A DNA stretch of 64,000 bases from the NCBI GenBank assembly GCA_019188255.1, contig JAETXT010000009.1:2232001-2296000 (forward strand). The letters are read 5' to 3'. Positions 10,279 through 24,927 of the stretch are shown here, piece after piece (the first letter of the stretch is position 1; every line of letters begins with the position of its first letter). Both the position numbers and the translations under genes were made by a program. This DNA comes from Verticillium longisporum. Its lineage: Eukaryota > Ascomycota > Sordariomycetes > Glomerellales > Plectosphaerellaceae. Under the pieces are notes generated by a model. That model was given only the letters and a program-made list of their open reading frames with translations, was not told the origin of the DNA and did no database searches.

Positions 10279-13200
10279 ATGGGGTTCGAGAACATATATT
10301 CGGCATACAGTACGATGGGACGGGGATACGTATCCTTACAGAGACGATGGCTGGTTAGCCTTCAACAACGGAACAAAAGGGCGGCATCAACTCGCCCCGG
10401 ATACGACTAACGAAAAAGAAAATGAGTGTGGTAGACACTCTCGTCATTGCGATGACGGTTTTGCTTTTTGTTTTCCTAGTTGTGATGGACCTCAATCCGG
10501 TGAATCGACGCCACAGGGGCCATCGTCGCTCGAGAGTCGAGAGCACATGATGCAGTCAAGGCTTGCTTGCTCAGACAGACAGACGTTCGCTTCATTGATG
10601 GTCTTTGGTGGACTTGGGACTCGCGTGACATGAGTGACGGTGCCAAGCTGTTGCGATCGATAAAGTGCCGACAAGAGTGACACTGGATCACCACCAAGTA
10701 TGAAACCAGCATGGCATGCGCCGAGGGGTCACCAGGTTGTGACCCGTCTGAGGTGACGTCCGCAGGTTTGGTTCAGCCCTAGCGGCCTTTTCCTGTTTCT
10801 TGTCGCCTGTTGCCTGTGAATTTGTGTCTTGATGAACCATGACTGACACAAAATGCTAGGGGAAGACGGCGACCTAACGAGGATCTCGTACAGAAGTGCA
10901 CCATCAGGGGCATTCCTTGGTGGTCTCTCTGCCCAAAGCGTGCCGTAGCCGCCAGCACAGCTCCCTTTGTTTCGTTCACACGGTTTGTTTGCCTCCCAGC
11001 TTCAAGGTTGCGACACATGCGCGTCCTATTGCTCCAGGATTCAATGTCGACCATTCTCGGATGCCATGCCAAGCTCACGGGAGTATCATTGTCTTCGGAG
11101 AGTGTGCCCATGACAAGTGCAAGTTCATAATTCATGGATGGCCGTATTCTCGACAGTGCTCGAAATGCCATGCGGTAGACGGAGAGCCTAGGACGAGTTT
11201 AAGTGGAATATCTTTCCCGCGTCTCCTCTTTGTACCTGTGAACTTGTTTCCCTCTGTTGGCACGACATTCTCAGTGGGACGAGATGCACTGTTGACACTC
11301 GGTAGATATTGATTTGGCCCAATTGAAAACGTCGTTGTTTTTTAGTATGGCAATAAGTGAACGACAAGTGGCCACAATACAGAAACGTCTTAACGCTGCT
11401 TCTCTAGCTGTGAATATCAGATCATGCTTATTTTACGCTCATCTCTTTTCATGAATCCAGTCTAAACGGTCCACTATATCATTATTTAGCATGCCTTCTC
11501 GCGCGTTCATTGTAGCTCTATGTGTCGTCTTCAATCCCTCTTTCGTGGGTGGTGCCAGGTCTCACTGCTCTTGCTGTCTACCACACTCATGCACGAGAGC
11601 GAATCGTATACTCGTTCGTCCTCGACCTTCCCAAATACCTTTCGCCGATATTAGACACTGGTAGGTAGCATAAGAGACTAAGCACGTACTGGACCATGAC
11701 GCGGGCTGGGCTATTCGTCTTCTCCTAGAATATCTCTGACTCTCCTGCAATGACACCGCAGATAGATAGGACACAAGTCACGGAAATCTGGCAGCTGCGG
11801 GTGAGTCTGGAGCTCATGTGCACTTGTCATGTCTTTCTGCGACGAATGTATACCGTTTTCCTTCTCTTGGAGATTTGCAGGTCCTTGAACGGGCATTTGA
11901 GGTTTGCTAGCGATGCTCAACATCTTTCAAGAGTCACTGGGAAGACCTAGTTTGCGACGACCAAAGGTATTGACCCCTTCGGAGGAGGAGAGAAGAGCAG
12001 CCCGCCTTCATAACAACTGTCTCGCGCAGCCTGGGAGGATATTGGCATGGTGCCTAGATGCTCGAGCAGAGCCTCACTTTGGGCATCGAGGAGTCGATTG
12101 AGGTCGATGAACATGATTATCATTTCTTAGGAGCACAGCTCTGCTACCGCCGGCTTTCGTAGATAGCCCGACTTTTGTCTGAGGATCATGCCAGTCTCCT
12201 CACGAGGGTACGCGTGTCCTTCTTAACCATCTACGCCTAGCATCTTGTAGAGGATTGCATTGGGATTGACAGCCGATGCCATGGCAGACCATGCAACTGA
12301 GCATCCATATAAATAGAGCGGCCGTATGACGAGCAGCAGCTCCTACAACAACATCTAGTATCTTGCATATCTCTCTGACGCCGAGCTTAGGGGGCCCTCA
12401 TCCTCGGCCAGCAATCCTGTCCGAAACGTGTTGGTTTTCTGATCGACCTCGACTTGGTATCAAGATCACAGGAAGCCGGCAGAAGATGGTGGATGTGACC
12501 GCCCTCGTGTCATTCCTGATTAAAGGGGTTGAGCTCGACTGGCTGCTCGCTCGGTATCGTTTACGGTATGCAAGGTCCGATCTTCGATGTCGGGTTTCAA
12601 GGCTTTGTCGGAAGGTGATGTCGTTCACGGCTCGGCTACTAGGGCGTCTCTCCCTGAGGCTATGTTGCTGGACGGCATATTGCCCTCGAGACTTGAAAGT
12701 ATATTGAGATTGGAAAACGGGAAGACGATATCACGGCAGATGTTCCGCGACGTCAACGTCGATGAAAACTCAGTTCTTTTCGTGACTATCTCGGCCTCTC
12801 AAGCCCAGCCTTGTTTACACCGACACTGGAGTCGAACTCTGTTCTACGGCACGATGCCTCGGATGTCGGTGTCGCCGCCAGGCTCGAGTCAGTCTTCAAG
12901 GCAGACACGATGGGCTTGAGCTTGACCTGGAGACCGCCGGATCAAGGGCTGCCTGTCTGTCACTATGACCATCATTAGAGCCAACGGCGGCGACCATGTC
13001 TCGCTCACCTTCTCACAGTCTCAGTGCCATGGGGAAAAGGGGCACTTCGTGTGTCTCGCTCATTTCAAATGGCCACAACATGATGGCATGACACGTCAGG
13101 CAGCAGTCTGTCTTCATTTCTCCCAGCTAATTGTAAGAGACACGACCTATAGCAACAGAACACCGCTGTATTCGGTTGAATAGCTCATCTCGTTGGGCTG

Positions 13201-13400
13201 ATAATCCTCCCCGTATGTCCCACCCCGTACAATATCACATGAAGACGAAAGCCTCAAAACATATGATCCAGAAATCGGCCCTTCAGCAACCTCGCTTGAC
13301 TCCTAACCCGGACTATATCAGGCTGCTCGCCTTGTCACATATTACCCTCTCCTAAGAGGTTAGATATTGGTGATCGTCAGTCTCGTCCAACAATGTTCCC
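10279..13400. other. Start of 26.7-kb gene-free stretch, part 1
   Basis: 3' flank of nuc-2 and unassigned sequence. I see no frame with family resemblance. A TATAAATA box at about 12309 precedes overlapping open frames (12363-12707 and 12587-12919), but neither they nor a simple spliced join looks like a known protein. Composition is close to that of the flanks, not the AT-rich bias left by heavy RIP. Confidence 0.5.
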
Positions 13401-16400
13401 GGAACCACCGCCTTGGGGCAAGACATTGACAAGCCCCCACGTGATGCAACCTCAGACTTTTTGTTGACCACCAGGACCCCCCCCTGGGTCGTGATCCGGC
13501 ACCTCGAAATTCAAGACTGTCGATCTCCCCAAAGGACCACTGGGCCACCGCATCGGGACGTGGAATTGTAGCCATGTACCTCTACAAAGGTCGCAACTCT
13601 CGACAACCCCCGGTCCTGAGGGCCCATATCGCGAGGGTTTGGCGACCCTTTTCTTTTCTGGCCCCCCTCCCCCCTCCCCCCTCTCCCCTCTACCCTCCAC
13701 AATTGCTGGTCGCAGGTGGGGGGAAGCCGAGAGGGGGGGTGTGTCGATGGCGAGACCGATGATGAATTTGACTGTCTACCTGCACTTGATAAATGACCGG
13801 AAGGCGGGAAAATGTGACAGAGACACGCTGAGGAAAGAGAAAGGATACGAACCCACTGACCAGACACATGGACAGAGGACGAAAGATTGCGAGCCAAGCC
13901 CCTAAGGTGATGCGTGGTGGACGATCTCGCAGGCACTCCGTATTCCCTCTGACCTGTCTGCTGGGAAAAGCAATGCGACGTGGGCGCCCATATGCCGATG
14001 TCCAAGACACACAGTGTCGCTCGACGAGGTACATACGTGGTGCCTATTCAGTTGCGTGCATTCATCCTCCTTCATTGTTCTGGCGTTGCTTTTTCTACTT
14101 CGCGTCCTTTTTTGTTCTTCCTCCACCTCCACTGGCGATTGACTGGGGGAACGGAACTGCAAGTGAGTGGCATGGAAGCTCGTGGAATGGCCTGGCACGG
14201 CCAAAACATCTCACCTGTCACGTTTTCTCATGGCCCTTGGCCCTTGGCTGTTGGCCGTTGTCCGTGCCGCCTTCAGGTTGTCGCGTGGCTCATGTCAATG
14301 CCACCAACAGGCGGCGGCGTCGCGCATGTGTTTACTGATCGGGTCTGGCCATATCTACGTAAGCGTAGGCGCAAGAAGGATGAATGAGGCTTGCCAGACG
14401 AGACGTCGTTGGTGATGACCTAAAAGGGGACCTTCGTTCCCGTCCCACCTCACCCATAGTTAGTACCTTGGTATTTGGCAAGGGAATTGCTGTCTACATG
14501 TACCTCACTGTCAGCTGTCACATCGTGCTGTGCCGTCCCGGAACACGGGGGCTTGCTCCCGCTGCCGCTGTTGCTGTCGCTTCCACTGCGGCCCTGAAGG
14601 GGGGACACCCCCGGCCATGCCCTGTCTGTACCTGAACTCACACTCCGTCGACCGCCGAGAATCACAACTCTCACCGGACGAGAGCGGTCATGGGTATCTG
14701 GACCAGGGCGTTTCGGCGGCATCGAGCGATGTCACCCTGGGGTCTGGTGTTCGATCATCCGTCCATCCGGTTGTCCCCGTCCAACCATGAAGACAAGGCC
14801 CTTGTCCGTCTCTGACCTGACAGGCGAAAACTTTTTTTTCTTGTCACGCCTTTTCTTCCCGTTTCGGCTTCTCTCACATATCAACTTTGCTTTCCCTCGT
14901 CAGTCTTGCTCCCTCCAATGTCGGTTCTGCCCAGGCCCCCATGTTCCCCGGTAGAAGCGTGCAGCATCTTGCTCGCCGCCCGCTCTACCCACAGCAGGTT
15001 CATGCAAGACGCGCTGCAGCTCGAGATTGGGTCGATGGTCGGAGGAAAACCCTCGCTGCAAGCATCACTCACAAATCATCCGTCCATCTGGTCCAACAGT
15101 CACTTGTCCTCTGAGAGCAAGCAGAGCCCGCAGTTGAGCAGCCCCGTCATTCTCCACGAGAACCCCTGCAATCGAGACGCGAGACCGGTGCCCATGCTGA
15201 CGCTCCAATCGCAGCCCCCGTTGCCGTTGCTTTTTCTCTCTCTCCAAAAGCGAGAGCAGACCAGACTTGGCCCCTTCGCCGTCACTTGTCAACTCGGTTG
15301 ACTCATCGCCTCAGTATACTTGCTGCACCTTACCTATACTTGACCCTGTCTTCGCCCAGTCTCGCCTGCGTCGCATCTTCAGTCGGCAGGAGCATGGCAG
15401 ACAAGTGACTGGGGAAAAAAAAAGGTGTATCTCCTTCGAGAACGCGCCGGTTGCTTGCTTGTGCCGATAAGCTGCATGTGGCCGACATCGTCTCGTCAAT
15501 GTTGACGCCCCGTTGAGGTAGTAACATCGTCACCGTACTGCCCAACTCTGCAGAGCTTGCGATCTCGCATGAGCTGCGCCCGCATCCTTTCGCCGCCCCG
15601 GTCGTGGCAAGAAAGCCGTGATAACCCGGTTTGTGCGGAGACTTTTCTCAGAGATGGTGGTGAGCGGCAGTGAGAATGGAGGGGTGTGTGTGTGTGTGTA
15701 TGTGTGTGCCAGATCTCCGATCTTGCGCTCGAATCGACCTTTCACAGCGTAGGACTCCGATCGCTGGTGGCCAGCCCTGAGTCCGGGAACCTGGAACAAG
15801 TCGTTTCCAAAGGCCGTCGGATCATGCTGTGAAATCCTCGCGCCATCCGGTGTGGCATCATTCCGCTGAAAGGTCATCATGAGCTCTCGCCATCCCGAGC
15901 ATCATCGCGACAATGCCAGGCGAGTGAACTCTCTCAATGACAAGACCCTATCGTAGGTTTCGGCAGAGTCCAACCCTATCGGCGACCAAGACAAGCGTAT
16001 CGCCAAATCAGTTGGAATCCACCTCATGCGAACACGTTTCTTTTCCCCCCTCTTCCTGATCATGGTGCTATGCCTGCAACATGCACTCATGGACCCCGGC
16101 CATCGCGTAATCTCGGAACAACCCCGTCTCACTTATCTGCCTGTATCTGAGGCACGCTCTCGCATCTCCAAGTCGACCAGTCGTCTGCAGCCCTGCAAAG
16201 CCTGTCACACGGCCAAAGAGGCCTGTTCAATCAGCCATCATGAAGCAATCACCAAGTGGGGGTAGCCATCATCACTGTTCGTTGTGCCAGGGTCATCGTC
16301 CGTTGTGGAAAGGGCACCCATTAGGGTATGTGCAGTAAGGTAGACGCTGTGGTTCCGAACAGGCAGAGAGCCGGCCCAAGCAAGTCAGTTCTTGCGCCCA

Positions 16401-16900
16401 GTGCGCCCAGCGGCTTTGGTGATATCATCATCGATGCTCGGAGCTTACGTGCGAATCCCGACAACAACGGAGCTTGGGAGCCCCGATGTGCTTACCGGCC
16501 CGCCTCCGAGGCCGCGTGAGGGACCGGTCGTGCGCTCCGTGCCTCTCATAGCAAACGTTGCCGCTTATCGCGGTTGACGCTGAGTTAGCTCGTCAGTCTG
16601 TGTGTCATAGCTTTCAGGGCTCTCGCGTCACGAGACGCCTTTCTTCCCTTTCGAGTCAACACTGCTTTTTTAGCGCAGGAGGTGATCGTCAAGCCCTCCC
16701 CCACGGGACCACTTGGCGGCTCATCATGCAATGATCTCCCCTTCCGCCCACGGTTTCCCACCAGTCTCCAGACGGGCCCATCCGAGTCATTTGGATAGAA
16801 TATGATTCAAGTCAAACCACGTCTAGGCCAACACCCTCGCAACTTGCTTCAGTTTGTCTCCGCGTTACACCGCCCGGTATAGGGCGGCCTCCGTCACTTC
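13401..16900. other. Gene-free stretch, part 2: mixed pyrimidine-rich sequence
   Basis: Contains C-rich tracts (13640-13700) and G-rich tracts (13720-13740), then C/T-rich segments between about 14800 and 15400. Open frames of 130-165 codons occur on both strands but are Ser/Arg/Pro-rich and overlap one another, as expected from non-coding GC-rich DNA. A GT microsatellite lies at 15684-15708. Confidence 0.45.
15684..15708 (+). repeat. (GT)n microsatellite
   Basis: About 25 bp of alternating GT with one interruption (GTAT). It lies in a gene-free region and has no evident gene link. Confidence 0.9.
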
Positions 16901-19900
16901 CGGCCTCGACATCGTCATGACACACTAGCGACGTCGTAGCCTGGCGCGCTGTAGGAGACTTGGACGAACCTGGCCTTTCCCAGTACTGTGCTCACGCCCC
17001 CACCTTGTCCTGAGTCCACTACGGAAGCATTGAGCTCTCTCGTTCAGAGCCCTTCGGAGTAGGCCTAGACGTGAGTAGACGTGGACACAGGTGACGGGAG
17101 AGACCTCTCGCAAGCTGAGTTGGGTAGTCCAGTCCAGCCCAGCATGCGCCCCAAACGATAGCTGGTCGTCAAAACGGCCATCGCCTCGGCGCCTCAGCTT
17201 GCTACAGTCCCGAACTTCACATGAGCGACTCGGCCGAAACGGAACACCTCCCTACACAGAGTGGTCCTGATCTACATCCAGTCAGGTAGAGGGGCGGCCT
17301 GCCGGCTGGCAATCATGGCGTCCATAGCGGTCCCCGACCCGGCGAGATGGGCATTGCCTTTGCCTAATCAGTCTTCCTCGACTGCCGCCACCAGTGGTTC
17401 GTTTGTCTGACTTGGCCCGCGCGTTTCGTGTTGGGGGAAATGAGTGTTGGAAAGCCCATGATGTTGTGTACGAGTACGAGCAGCTCTGCCTACCTACCGT
17501 ATACAGTGCACTTGTTTGAACCAGGCACGTGGCTCCGTTGCTCAAACACTGGCCCAGCGGCGGCCTGGTTCGTGGATGAGGCCCATTCCAGCTGTCCTTA
17601 GTGCATCTACGTTAGTTAGTACGCCGGCGAGCGTGATAGCGCGGCAGGGCCAGGGACTGGCTTTGGTTTTTTGGCGGTGGTGGCAACGCTACAACCGCGG
17701 GTTCTGGGACTTCACACGCCTCGTCCTGGTGCTCTAGTGACATGATCCGGCACTTCGTGAACATGACGATGGGAAATGAGACCGCCTCCTGCACCGAAAA
17801 CCCCTGATTTCTGGTCCAGGCCGCTGATTTGTAGTGGCTTGCGTCTTGAAGCCATCGTCCCCTCCACAGGCTCCGCCGAGAGCGTCTAGCTTGGGAGCTA
17901 CCGGGGCTCTAACCTCACTTGACCTTTGTCGTCGTCTGTGGGAGCGCCTCCATGAGATAAGTCCGATAGGGACCCAGGGCGCATTGGGTTTCTCCATGGC
18001 GGAGACTTGCGGGATACCAGGCGCAACGTGAAAAGGACCGGACTGACGGGTCCCAGGGCCACTAGGTGATCATGTTTGGCCCGGCTTTGAGGATTTACTG
18101 ACGCCGGAATTTCTACGGGTTACCTTCCTTAGGTAGGTAGGGCCTTGAAATCTTATCGTGAAGCGGCGTGGTCCATCGGATGTCTTCCGTCTTCAACACA
18201 ATTCGACGGCGCCGCGCCGTAGATATGGATCGGAACATTCCACTACGATCGACGGGCTAAAGGCTGATCCGCAGTAGGCGGCGATCCGTGCCCATGGTGT
18301 TCCTGAACTGGCTGGTCCTGATACTATGTCGCACAGCAAAACTGACCTGATGATGACAAGCTATCCTGGACAACAGGAGCTGGTGCTGAAGTCGGGCGGA
18401 GCGGCTGTCGTCCATCGCCACCGGAAGCCGGCTGGCTTGGCCAGGGCTATCGTCTCCGAGAACTGCACGAGGCGGAGTACCTGATCCCCAGGATGTCTCA
18501 ACTATCTCCAAGCCCGTCTTCCCCGTCTGGATGGGCAATTGTCTCCTAGAGGTCTCCAGTAGCGGCCGGAGCTTGTTCAATTTGTTTCGCGTCCAATGGC
18601 CCCCCGCCCGACAATTCTTGTCGCTAGAACACTGAGCCCAGACCTCGAGCGGGAGGCGAGGGAACCGCAGCTCGACCGTAGGGAGGCCTGTGCTGTGACA
18701 CCAGCCGTTCAGCGTTGAGATGCGCTGCGCAAGGGGCCCAGGGTCACATCCGGAAGCCTTCCGACCACGTGGTTTGCGCGGAGACGTGGTTGCGCACCCA
18801 CCATCTGTCAAATCCAACCATCAGTGACATCGATCGGTCGTCAACCTGAGAACAATTCCAGTATGCTATGCTATGTATTGTCACCAGGCCTTGGGTGTGA
18901 TGAGCAAAGACGCAGCAAAGTGTGAGCACATCACGAGCAAGTTGAGACTTGCCTGGCTGATGACGGATGGATGGAACTGCCGAGCGACAGCAACCCCGCT
19001 CCTATCCAGGATAGCCCGCCTAGTCCGTCTCTTCATTGCCGTTGTTGCTGAAACGCTCCTCCAACCAAAATGTGACCTCCCTGACGATGTCACGCAGATC
19101 ACTTGTGATGAAGCAACCGTGGGGCGCAACCAGATGCTTCGTGAGAGTATCTTCAAGCCCCAGTGAGGTGCAGAGAGTGTCAAGTTGCGCAACTAGGCGA
19201 CACTGGTGGTGCGCCAAAGTCATCCTGCACCTGACTCAGGTCAGGCATGGTGCTCGACAAACCTGTCAAGTCATTTGCCCATCTTCTTAGGCCATGGGCC
19301 CCCTGAGCTTAGATCGTCGCTAGAGGGCGCCGGCTCTGAACTCCATCCTTAGCTGCAAATCTGGGTGATGTTAAGCGCACCTTTCTTCACCCACCTCCCA
19401 TGTGGGAAAGCAAGCCGGGAATGGCGATACCTTGCGAACAGGAGACAGGCAGTCACAGGAGAATATGAAGCTACGAATCATGACACAAATTCGTGGCTAG
19501 GCAAACATGGCCGCCGGTACCTGGATAGCCTATCGTGTGAGCCAGAGTATTTGTCACTTCTACCAGGACATGTCTCCACCCATATGTGGCAGCCCTATGA
19601 GGGCTGTTGAGGAAAAGGGGTTCGCCAAAGTAATCTGCTGAATTCGATATTATCATGCTGGTGGTTGATCATTGACGATGGTAACGAACCAGGGAGGGGG
19701 TGGTTTCGATACGCAGGCCTCAGGGACTGGTAGCCCTGGTGTGCGTTGAATTGGCTGGAGTTTCTTGTTGGACGTGGGATTATCAGCCTGGTTGGTAACC
19801 CACAGCCCAACAGCCGCATGAATATCCAATATCAAGCTGCAATATCATATCGGGGATTTTCTACATCTTGCATATTGACCCCTTTGTCAGGCCGGAAACA

Positions 19901-22900
19901 GTACTAGCAACAGCAAACCATTTAGTTTGTCCGACTGGAGCGAACATGTGAGATGGTTCGCGGTGACTATAGCTACCGCTGGACAGTGCTGGGCAAGCAA
20001 GGCTGCGCTTGTGAGGATTGGGAGATGGTTCGATATTGTCTCGTGACGGGTTCTCGTGAATGGCGGCGCTGATCCAGCCCATGAGGAAATGAAAGGAGCG
20101 CGGCGCGACTTGGCATGGGTTCTCAGACATGTTGTCAAAAAGAGACAAGCGTGTCTTTGCGATTCTCGCCTGAGACATATTTCCTGCAGCGCACTGTCTT
20201 TCGTTCGACACACAGACATAGCTGCCCGGTTCTGTTTATTCCCATGTTGGGACTGACTCTGGCGCTGACCAGTTGGATCGCAATGGCTCAAGCCTTCTCA
20301 TCCATCAAGTCCTTCATTCCGCACTCTGACTTCGGTGATGATCATATCCTGTCGGCTTTCTCCTTGGATGGTTCACATGACTGACCCACCGATACAGAGC
20401 CAGCTAGCGTCATTGAACACAACATCGCATCCGCCGTGATCTTGGAAAGGAGCTACAACCGAGGGACTCGACCCTGGAATTCCTCTTTTCCGTGCGAAGG
20501 CCGATGAGGTTTTGACGATGTGTTCGGCCGAGTCGGAACGGCAACTCAGTTCATCGCGCCCAGACCCGTTCAAGGCCCCATTGGTGTGGAGAAATCCTCC
20601 TGGCAGTGAACCCTTTCTTTTTCCTCCAGGCTTGATGCAGACCTGACTCTCGAAGCGGCCCGGTCCTCGATGCGTTCGCCACTCATCTTGGTAGCTAAGC
20701 TTGGCAAAGTCTACTGCTAGTGCGCACAAATCCTCAAGTTTAGTGGACGGACCACAGCCCAACCAACGCAAAGATTTGCAAGTGATTTGTTTCCGATTCC
20801 CGAAGTTTACGCTGTCCAACCAGTACCTCAAAATCTTTCCGGCGCCGAATGTGTGGCGCTGGTGGCGGAGAGTGCCGGTCGAGTGTCCCTGAGTTTTGCT
20901 GCCAGCACGCCTGCTTTTTGGCCATGCATTCTTTCCAATTTCGGACAACACTGGCAGATCCCAGATTCAAACATGATCGGTATTTTTGCTGCCTATGGAC
21001 GCTGTGCGCCACCGCTGTCTGAGCGCGTACACCAAGCTTGGTCAGGGCAACCGGCCAGGCCGCCAACCTATATCGATGACGAGTCTAGACCAGACGCCAT
21101 CTGTGTTCAGCTGTCATTCTGATGGCGAGAGGGGTGACAGGACGTACACATTGGCCTATACTGGATCTGCGATGGAGTTAGCTGCAAGGAGTCGTCTGGC
21201 AGCTGTCTTTGTCCAAGAGAGGAAAAATGATGCGACCCTATCACAACAGACCGGACTTGTGGTCATGATGAACAGTCCCATATCCCTCCTTCGCCGAGCA
21301 GAGGTTGACGAGTGTATCAGAATAGCCGTCCCATCGGGGTCACGTAATGTATTATTAGAGTGCTGACTTGACTGAAGGTGACACTGTCGAAGGAGGGCTT
21401 CAGCCATCTTGACTTCGATGGTCATCGTAGGACAAGCTCGATTTTTTGCGGTCCTCTTGTCCTGATATTGCTGCGAAGACTGATGCGTTCTTGACTCGAC
21501 GCCACCTGTAAGCCCAAGTCGAGCATACTTGCCGGAGCAGTATATGGGACAAATATATGCAGCTACAATGATGCCGAGTTGGGTTGGCTCGGCCTGAACT
21601 GAGTGCATCATACGGGGGCGCATGGAGATTGGGCATAATATTCTTTCTACGCAATGAATGACACGGAGCTCTGCTTGATCTGGTCAGCAGTATGTTGCTG
21701 GGCAGGCGGGTCGCGGCTCGACTGACCAACATGTGATGCCGTTGGATGACAAAATGGTTCTGTGATACAAGAGCAGCACCCGCTGCCCTAATTCCGCAAC
21801 GCCCACTTCCCGTGATCAGCGTGAGACCACAACGGTATCGTTGGGAGTATATGATGAGCTCCATCACCATCTCTACTACAGTGCAGCCGCGCTGGGGCTT
21901 GAATATTGTCTCAAGGATCCGAACCCTGGGCCCGCGCATTGACAATCGGATGTTGATGTGACGAATTCTTAGGCCGGCGGCCGTAGCTGGAAGCAATGTC
22001 TATGCGCTGTCACCTGCCAAGTGAGTGCCCTCAAGATCCTGCTGGTCAACGGCCTGGCGAACGCGTCATGTTTGTTGTTCCACAAGTTGGCAATTGTGAC
22101 GGTCCGACATGACGCCTCAGGTCCTTTGGGCCTGAACAGGCTTTCCTTCCGTCCCCTTCCGTCATTTGTGGCGGTTGTCATGCCTTAGGGAGCGTCATAT
22201 TGCGACGGGCGACCATGCAAGCTTATGCAGGCTAGGAGCATTCATCGCGCTGTACTTGTTCGTGTCTGGATAGGTAGTTGTTCATCAAAGATTTTGGTTC
22301 TGAATCAAGGCGCTCCAGCTGTTGGCGTTGTCGTCGCCTGCAGCGCACAGAACAGTTGCACAGCATCGGGATCACCTGCACGCTTGGCCTTGCTACTATT
22401 GGCTTGCTGTTTTAGTGGGCTTTTTCGCTTCGCGTGATGATCAATTGACTCGGCCCCGGTTCCCGGACGAGGTGACTGTTTAACGGGAGGTGTTATAGCC
22501 AAATGACCTGATTTTTCGTCCTCCTGTATCTGTGTATTTGTCGTTCCGGCAATTGTTGCGTTATCGTACTACCCCGCCTTTCGGGTTCATGAGACGCTTG
22601 AAAGGGTATCATCGTGTCAACAACCAAGTCAGTCATGGACGCGAGCTGCTGTTGAACGGCTAGCGTAGTCTAGGCCTGTGATCGCTAAGAGGGGGGCACA
22701 AGTAGCGGTGGGATACGGCGTGCAGCGTCCCCTTGTCATGCTGCAGATGCATGCAAGTGCCCTGACTGACGAGAATGGCGGGAGGTTGGGCTTTGGCGAG
22801 AGGGGTTTTAGCTGGACATCCATGTCGACGGGAGAAGAAAGATGCCAAGCATACCCGCGTCCCGCAACCTGAGCGCGATTGCGCACACAGTACACCATGA

Positions 22901-24400
22901 CACCTCCACTCCATCGGCGGTCTTGCAGGCACCATCCAGCGGCCATGGCTAGGGCAGCCCCTGTGAGCCTCAGTGATATCCAAATATCGCAAGGCTGTCG
23001 GGTTGCGTGACGCCACCCACAGAGTAGTACTCGGGCGTTCATCTGTGTTGGGATCGGGGCATGACATGGCTGTGGATGAATTGCATTGGCCTTTTATTTG
23101 GGCGTTTGCATTCCGTTTTTGTTGGATGTCCTTCTGCCAGAGCGTCTTGCCCCTTCCACCTGTCAAGCCCCGTCCAGCGGCGACTTTTACTCCTGTTTCT
23201 CTAGGTACCGAATATGTAGGGGTGATGTCGCCCTTGATGCTTCCAACAGTAGGCAGCTGCGCTTCACGTTCGGCCAATCTCTTGCCATTATTATGAGGAG
23301 GTTTGCCGGAGCGCGCAAGCGGGACGCTTGACGACTGTCGCGCGCTTGTTCCAAGTGGCACAACAGGCTGGTGATGGATTGGCGCGGTCGCGATCCACTC
23401 ACAACCAAATCGCAACACGCTCTTCATTGCGCTACAAACAGGTCATAACTAGGTGAGGGGCGGGCTGCGCATACCTCGCCAAAAACCAAGAAAGGATAGA
23501 AAGCTCACCACGGGACGTGACGCGGCGGCAGGCCATGCCGAGAGGAGGGAGCGAGAGAAGAGGGGGAAGGTTCGCTTCGCCTCATCTGGCGTAAAGCACA
23601 TCAGAGGCATCTGGGTGCGACATAGGGTTGCAAGCCTCAAACTGAGGCACAGGTGATGAGTATCGTGTATCGTGTGGCTCGAGGGGTGGATGCCCGCGAC
23701 TCGACAAACCCTTTGTGAAGGTCCATGAGAATCGTTCGGCATATGCATGTTGCATCAATACCACCCCAGCCACAGCACCAACGCAGGGGGTGACTTGGGT
23801 ATGGCTGGTGTTGTGATCGGTGTTCGGTGTTCGCATCTTCGGGTCCCTTGGCTGGCACGATACCTACTGTGAACTGCCTCAGGGCATGAAGCGGAATTCC
23901 TCCCGGCCCAGGATGGCCCCTCCCCGAATGTCACACGCTTGGAGGGTTCGGCTGCTGCAGCTTGACAGGAGGGAATCCACAGTCATAAAATTGGTGGAGG
24001 ATTTGCGAGAGTCAGACGTCGGTGGGCCGCATTGTGTTGCAATCGCCTCGTAAGCGGATGTTGCATACGTGCAGGTGTAGCGATGATGCTCCAAGAGTCT
24101 GAGGATAACCAGGCGGCCGAGGGCTGCGACGTGATGTGTGATGGGGGCTTGGTGCAGTCGAGAAGGATGGGGAGCGGGGTCGCACGCTGCCTACCTGCCT
24201 CCTTACAGTACCTATCTGGGCAGCTTGGGCAGGTACTACAGGGTGCGTTGCGACTGCTCGGATGAGGCTCTGGAAGGAACCCGTTTGGGGGCAGTAGCAC
24301 CTGCTGGCATCTGGGACACGACGAGCTCTACTTCCCGTGCGGGGGGCAAAGTCCAGTCAACGAGCCAGCGACGACCCCTTGTCCTTGCCGAGATCGGACT
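16901..24400. other. Gene-free stretch, part 3
   Basis: 7.5 kb with no supportable gene. The longest open frames (minus strand 18257-18817, 20373-20951, 21400-21996, 22660-23427) have no family motifs and atypical composition (rich in Arg, Ser, His, Cys). A small CCTTAGGTAGGTAGGG block at about 18127 belongs to the TACCT/AGGTA class of low-complexity motif found elsewhere in the window. I see no terminal repeats, transposase or reverse-transcriptase signature. Confidence 0.45.
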
Positions 24401-24888
24401 CGGAAGAATTCCCACCTGCGCATCCAACCGAATTTGCCCTGCTCGGCCCGGTGCCTCTTTCCCCTGATCTTTGATCTCTTCCAAGTGTTGGACCCCACGC
24501 CCCGGCCTCCTGGGACCAGGTCAGGACCTGCCGAGAAGTCATCCGCTCCAAACGACTGGGCCAATCATTTTGTGGGCTTTGCTGACACTCGATCTAATGG
24601 GCCCCCGCCCTGGTCTTCCCCTTCCGCGACCCTTGCCTATTTGTTGCCCGCGGAGGCGGCCTACAGATCACGTCACCCCCTATCCCAAACCCTACCTAAC
24701 CATCAATCCCTGTCCTGGAGCCCTGGAGCCCTGGGGAGTGCTAGGCCTCTTGCTCGCGACTGGTCCAGCCACCTTGCTCCGCTTTCCTTCAAGGTTGAGA
24801 AGAGGGGGATGAGAGGGCTAGCTGGCGGACTCCGTCTGTTGCTAGAGGTTGTCGGCAGTCGACGATGATGCTCCAGGTCGATATTGGA

Positions 24889-24927
24889 TGAGAGAGAGAG
24901 AAGAAAGAGAAGGAGGAAGGGGGGGGA
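24889..24927 (+). repeat. Purine-rich GA/AAG/GGGGGGG tract
   Basis: Roughly 39 bp of uninterrupted purines beginning with (GA)n and ending in a seven-G run. Low-complexity sequence in a gene-free region. Confidence 0.85.

Noticed and set aside
22660..23427. 255-codon open frame on the minus strand
   Set aside because: Composition rich in Arg, Ser, Pro and Cys and no domain; overlapping frames of similar size occur on the other strand.
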